This document shows positions 63,480 to 64,000 of a stretch of DNA of 64,000 bases, one piece after another (the first letter of the stretch is position 1; each line of letters starts with the position of its first letter). Source of the stretch: UBA668 sp963720695 (GTDB lineage: Bacteria; Actinomycetota; Acidimicrobiia; Acidimicrobiales; Ilumatobacteraceae); the NCBI GenBank assembly GCA_963720695.1, contig CAVRGG010000001.1, positions 372,001 to 436,000 on the forward strand, in the 5' to 3' direction. The position numbers and the translations under genes were made by a program. The notes under the pieces are model-generated. The model had not been told where the DNA came from, did not search any database, and saw nothing but the letters and a program-made list of their open reading frames with translations.

Positions 63480-64000
63480 ATGTTCATCGCGAGGCCTGTC
63501 TCGCGCTTCGGACACGGTCCACAGGGTCTCGATCGCTTTCGTCAGACCCACGCGGCGCAGGATCGGTCGACGCACGGCTGCGCCGGAGTTGACGAAGCGG
63601 GGCGCGTAGAACTCCCCACCTTCGCGTGAGGATCGGTGGCGGCCCGGATCTGTGGCAACGCGCCCTTCTCGGCTGGTCATGCCCGTCTTGGCCGACAAGG
63701 AAGTGCACGACGGTCGCAGTCAACCCGGCACCACCTTCCACGACGGTGCGCGCCTGCAGGTCCGTGTGTGACAGCCCTGGGTGGGCGAGCAGGCTCGCTG
63801 GCGGGGGGAGGCGATGCGCCGCGAACTCGCGCTGCAACCCGATCGCAAAGTGGTAGTTGGCGAGCTTCGATTGGCCGTAGGCCGCCATGGGCGATAACGC
63901 CCGCGCAGGTTGGGGTTGGCGGGGTCCACGGCTCGACCCAGGTGGTGGGCCGTGCTGGTGACCGACACGATGCGTGCAGCATTGGCTCGCAGCAGGGCAG
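63476..64000 (-). pseudogene. SDR-family oxidoreductase, C-terminal part, several frameshifts, partial
   Basis: Only the C-terminal half is in the window. It has ARIVSVTSTAHHLG (catalytic Ser region), AAYGQSKLANYHFAIGLQREF (YxxxK), ASLLAHPGLSHTDLQ and GGEFYAPRFVNSGAAVRRP, like retinol-dehydrogenase-type SDRs. Breaks are near 63897, 63697, 63660, 63620 and 63510; the last restores RETGLAMNM and the stop at 63476. The 5-prime part continues past the right edge. Confidence 0.75.

Overview
The window looks like a chromosomal segment of a high-GC actinobacterium. Markers are an MtrA-MtrB-LpqB-type operon (26.3-28.9 kb), a furA-katG pair (47.7-50.4 kb), mycothiol-type enzymes (23.6 and 34.3 kb) and strong G/C third-position bias. 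Several families (BVMO-like monooxygenase, amidohydrolases, acyl-CoA synthetase, a substrate-binding/FAS1 fusion) fit an aerobic soil or aquatic Acidimicrobiia-like organism (Ilumatobacter relatives). That placement is inference. No rRNA, tRNA, CRISPR, prophage or transposase gene was recognised.

Layout. 0-10 kb: thiolase-fold KAS III, a frameshifted dimethylglycine/sarcosine-dehydrogenase-like flavoprotein, acyl-CoA synthetase, then a coupled run of four-carbon sugar-acid kinase, PdxA2-like dehydrogenase, SRPBCC protein and type I sulfatase. 10-20 kb: ECF sigma/anti-sigma pair, PAS/GAF/EAL signalling protein, an unusual lipoprotein joining a solute-binding domain to two peptidoglycan-binding repeats and a FAS1 domain, MFS exporter, GDT1 cation transporter, lipase. 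20-34 kb: BVMO, PAP2, DsbA-like and mycothiol-dependent proteins, class V aminotransferase, MtrAB-LpqB, MFS, D-aminoacylase, malic enzyme. 34-45 kb: DsbA/nitroreductase-like protein, SDR, a self-regulated TetR operon with twin operators, SOD, regulators, MaoC, serine hydrolase, amidohydrolase, GNAT, PhyH. 45-54 kb: arsenic operon (ArsR-ArsC fusion, aquaporin, two ArsC), katG-furA, a stand-alone NuoF-like protein, XRE-cupin regulator opposite an MFS pump. 54-64 kb: glyoxalase-fold protein, a coupled lipid-phosphate cluster (EEP, DAG kinase, two PAP2), DUF1206, alcohol dehydrogenase, hydrolase/MarR, small regulators, TetR/SDR.

Two features stand out. First, an 83-bp palindromic element occurs four times, at 643, 20012, 35895 and 43447. 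It always lies between genes, always has exactly the same length, and carries a hairpin whose stem bases change in compensating pairs. It belongs to no family I recognise. Second, single-base frameshifts are rare in the first 55 kb (four seen) but very dense after 55.3 kb (about 28 seen). Protein similarity is preserved on both sides of each break, so the last 8.7 kb are either badly called sequence or very recently broken genes.

Many neighbours are joined by ATGA or GTGA stop/start overlaps, so most same-strand runs are probably operons.
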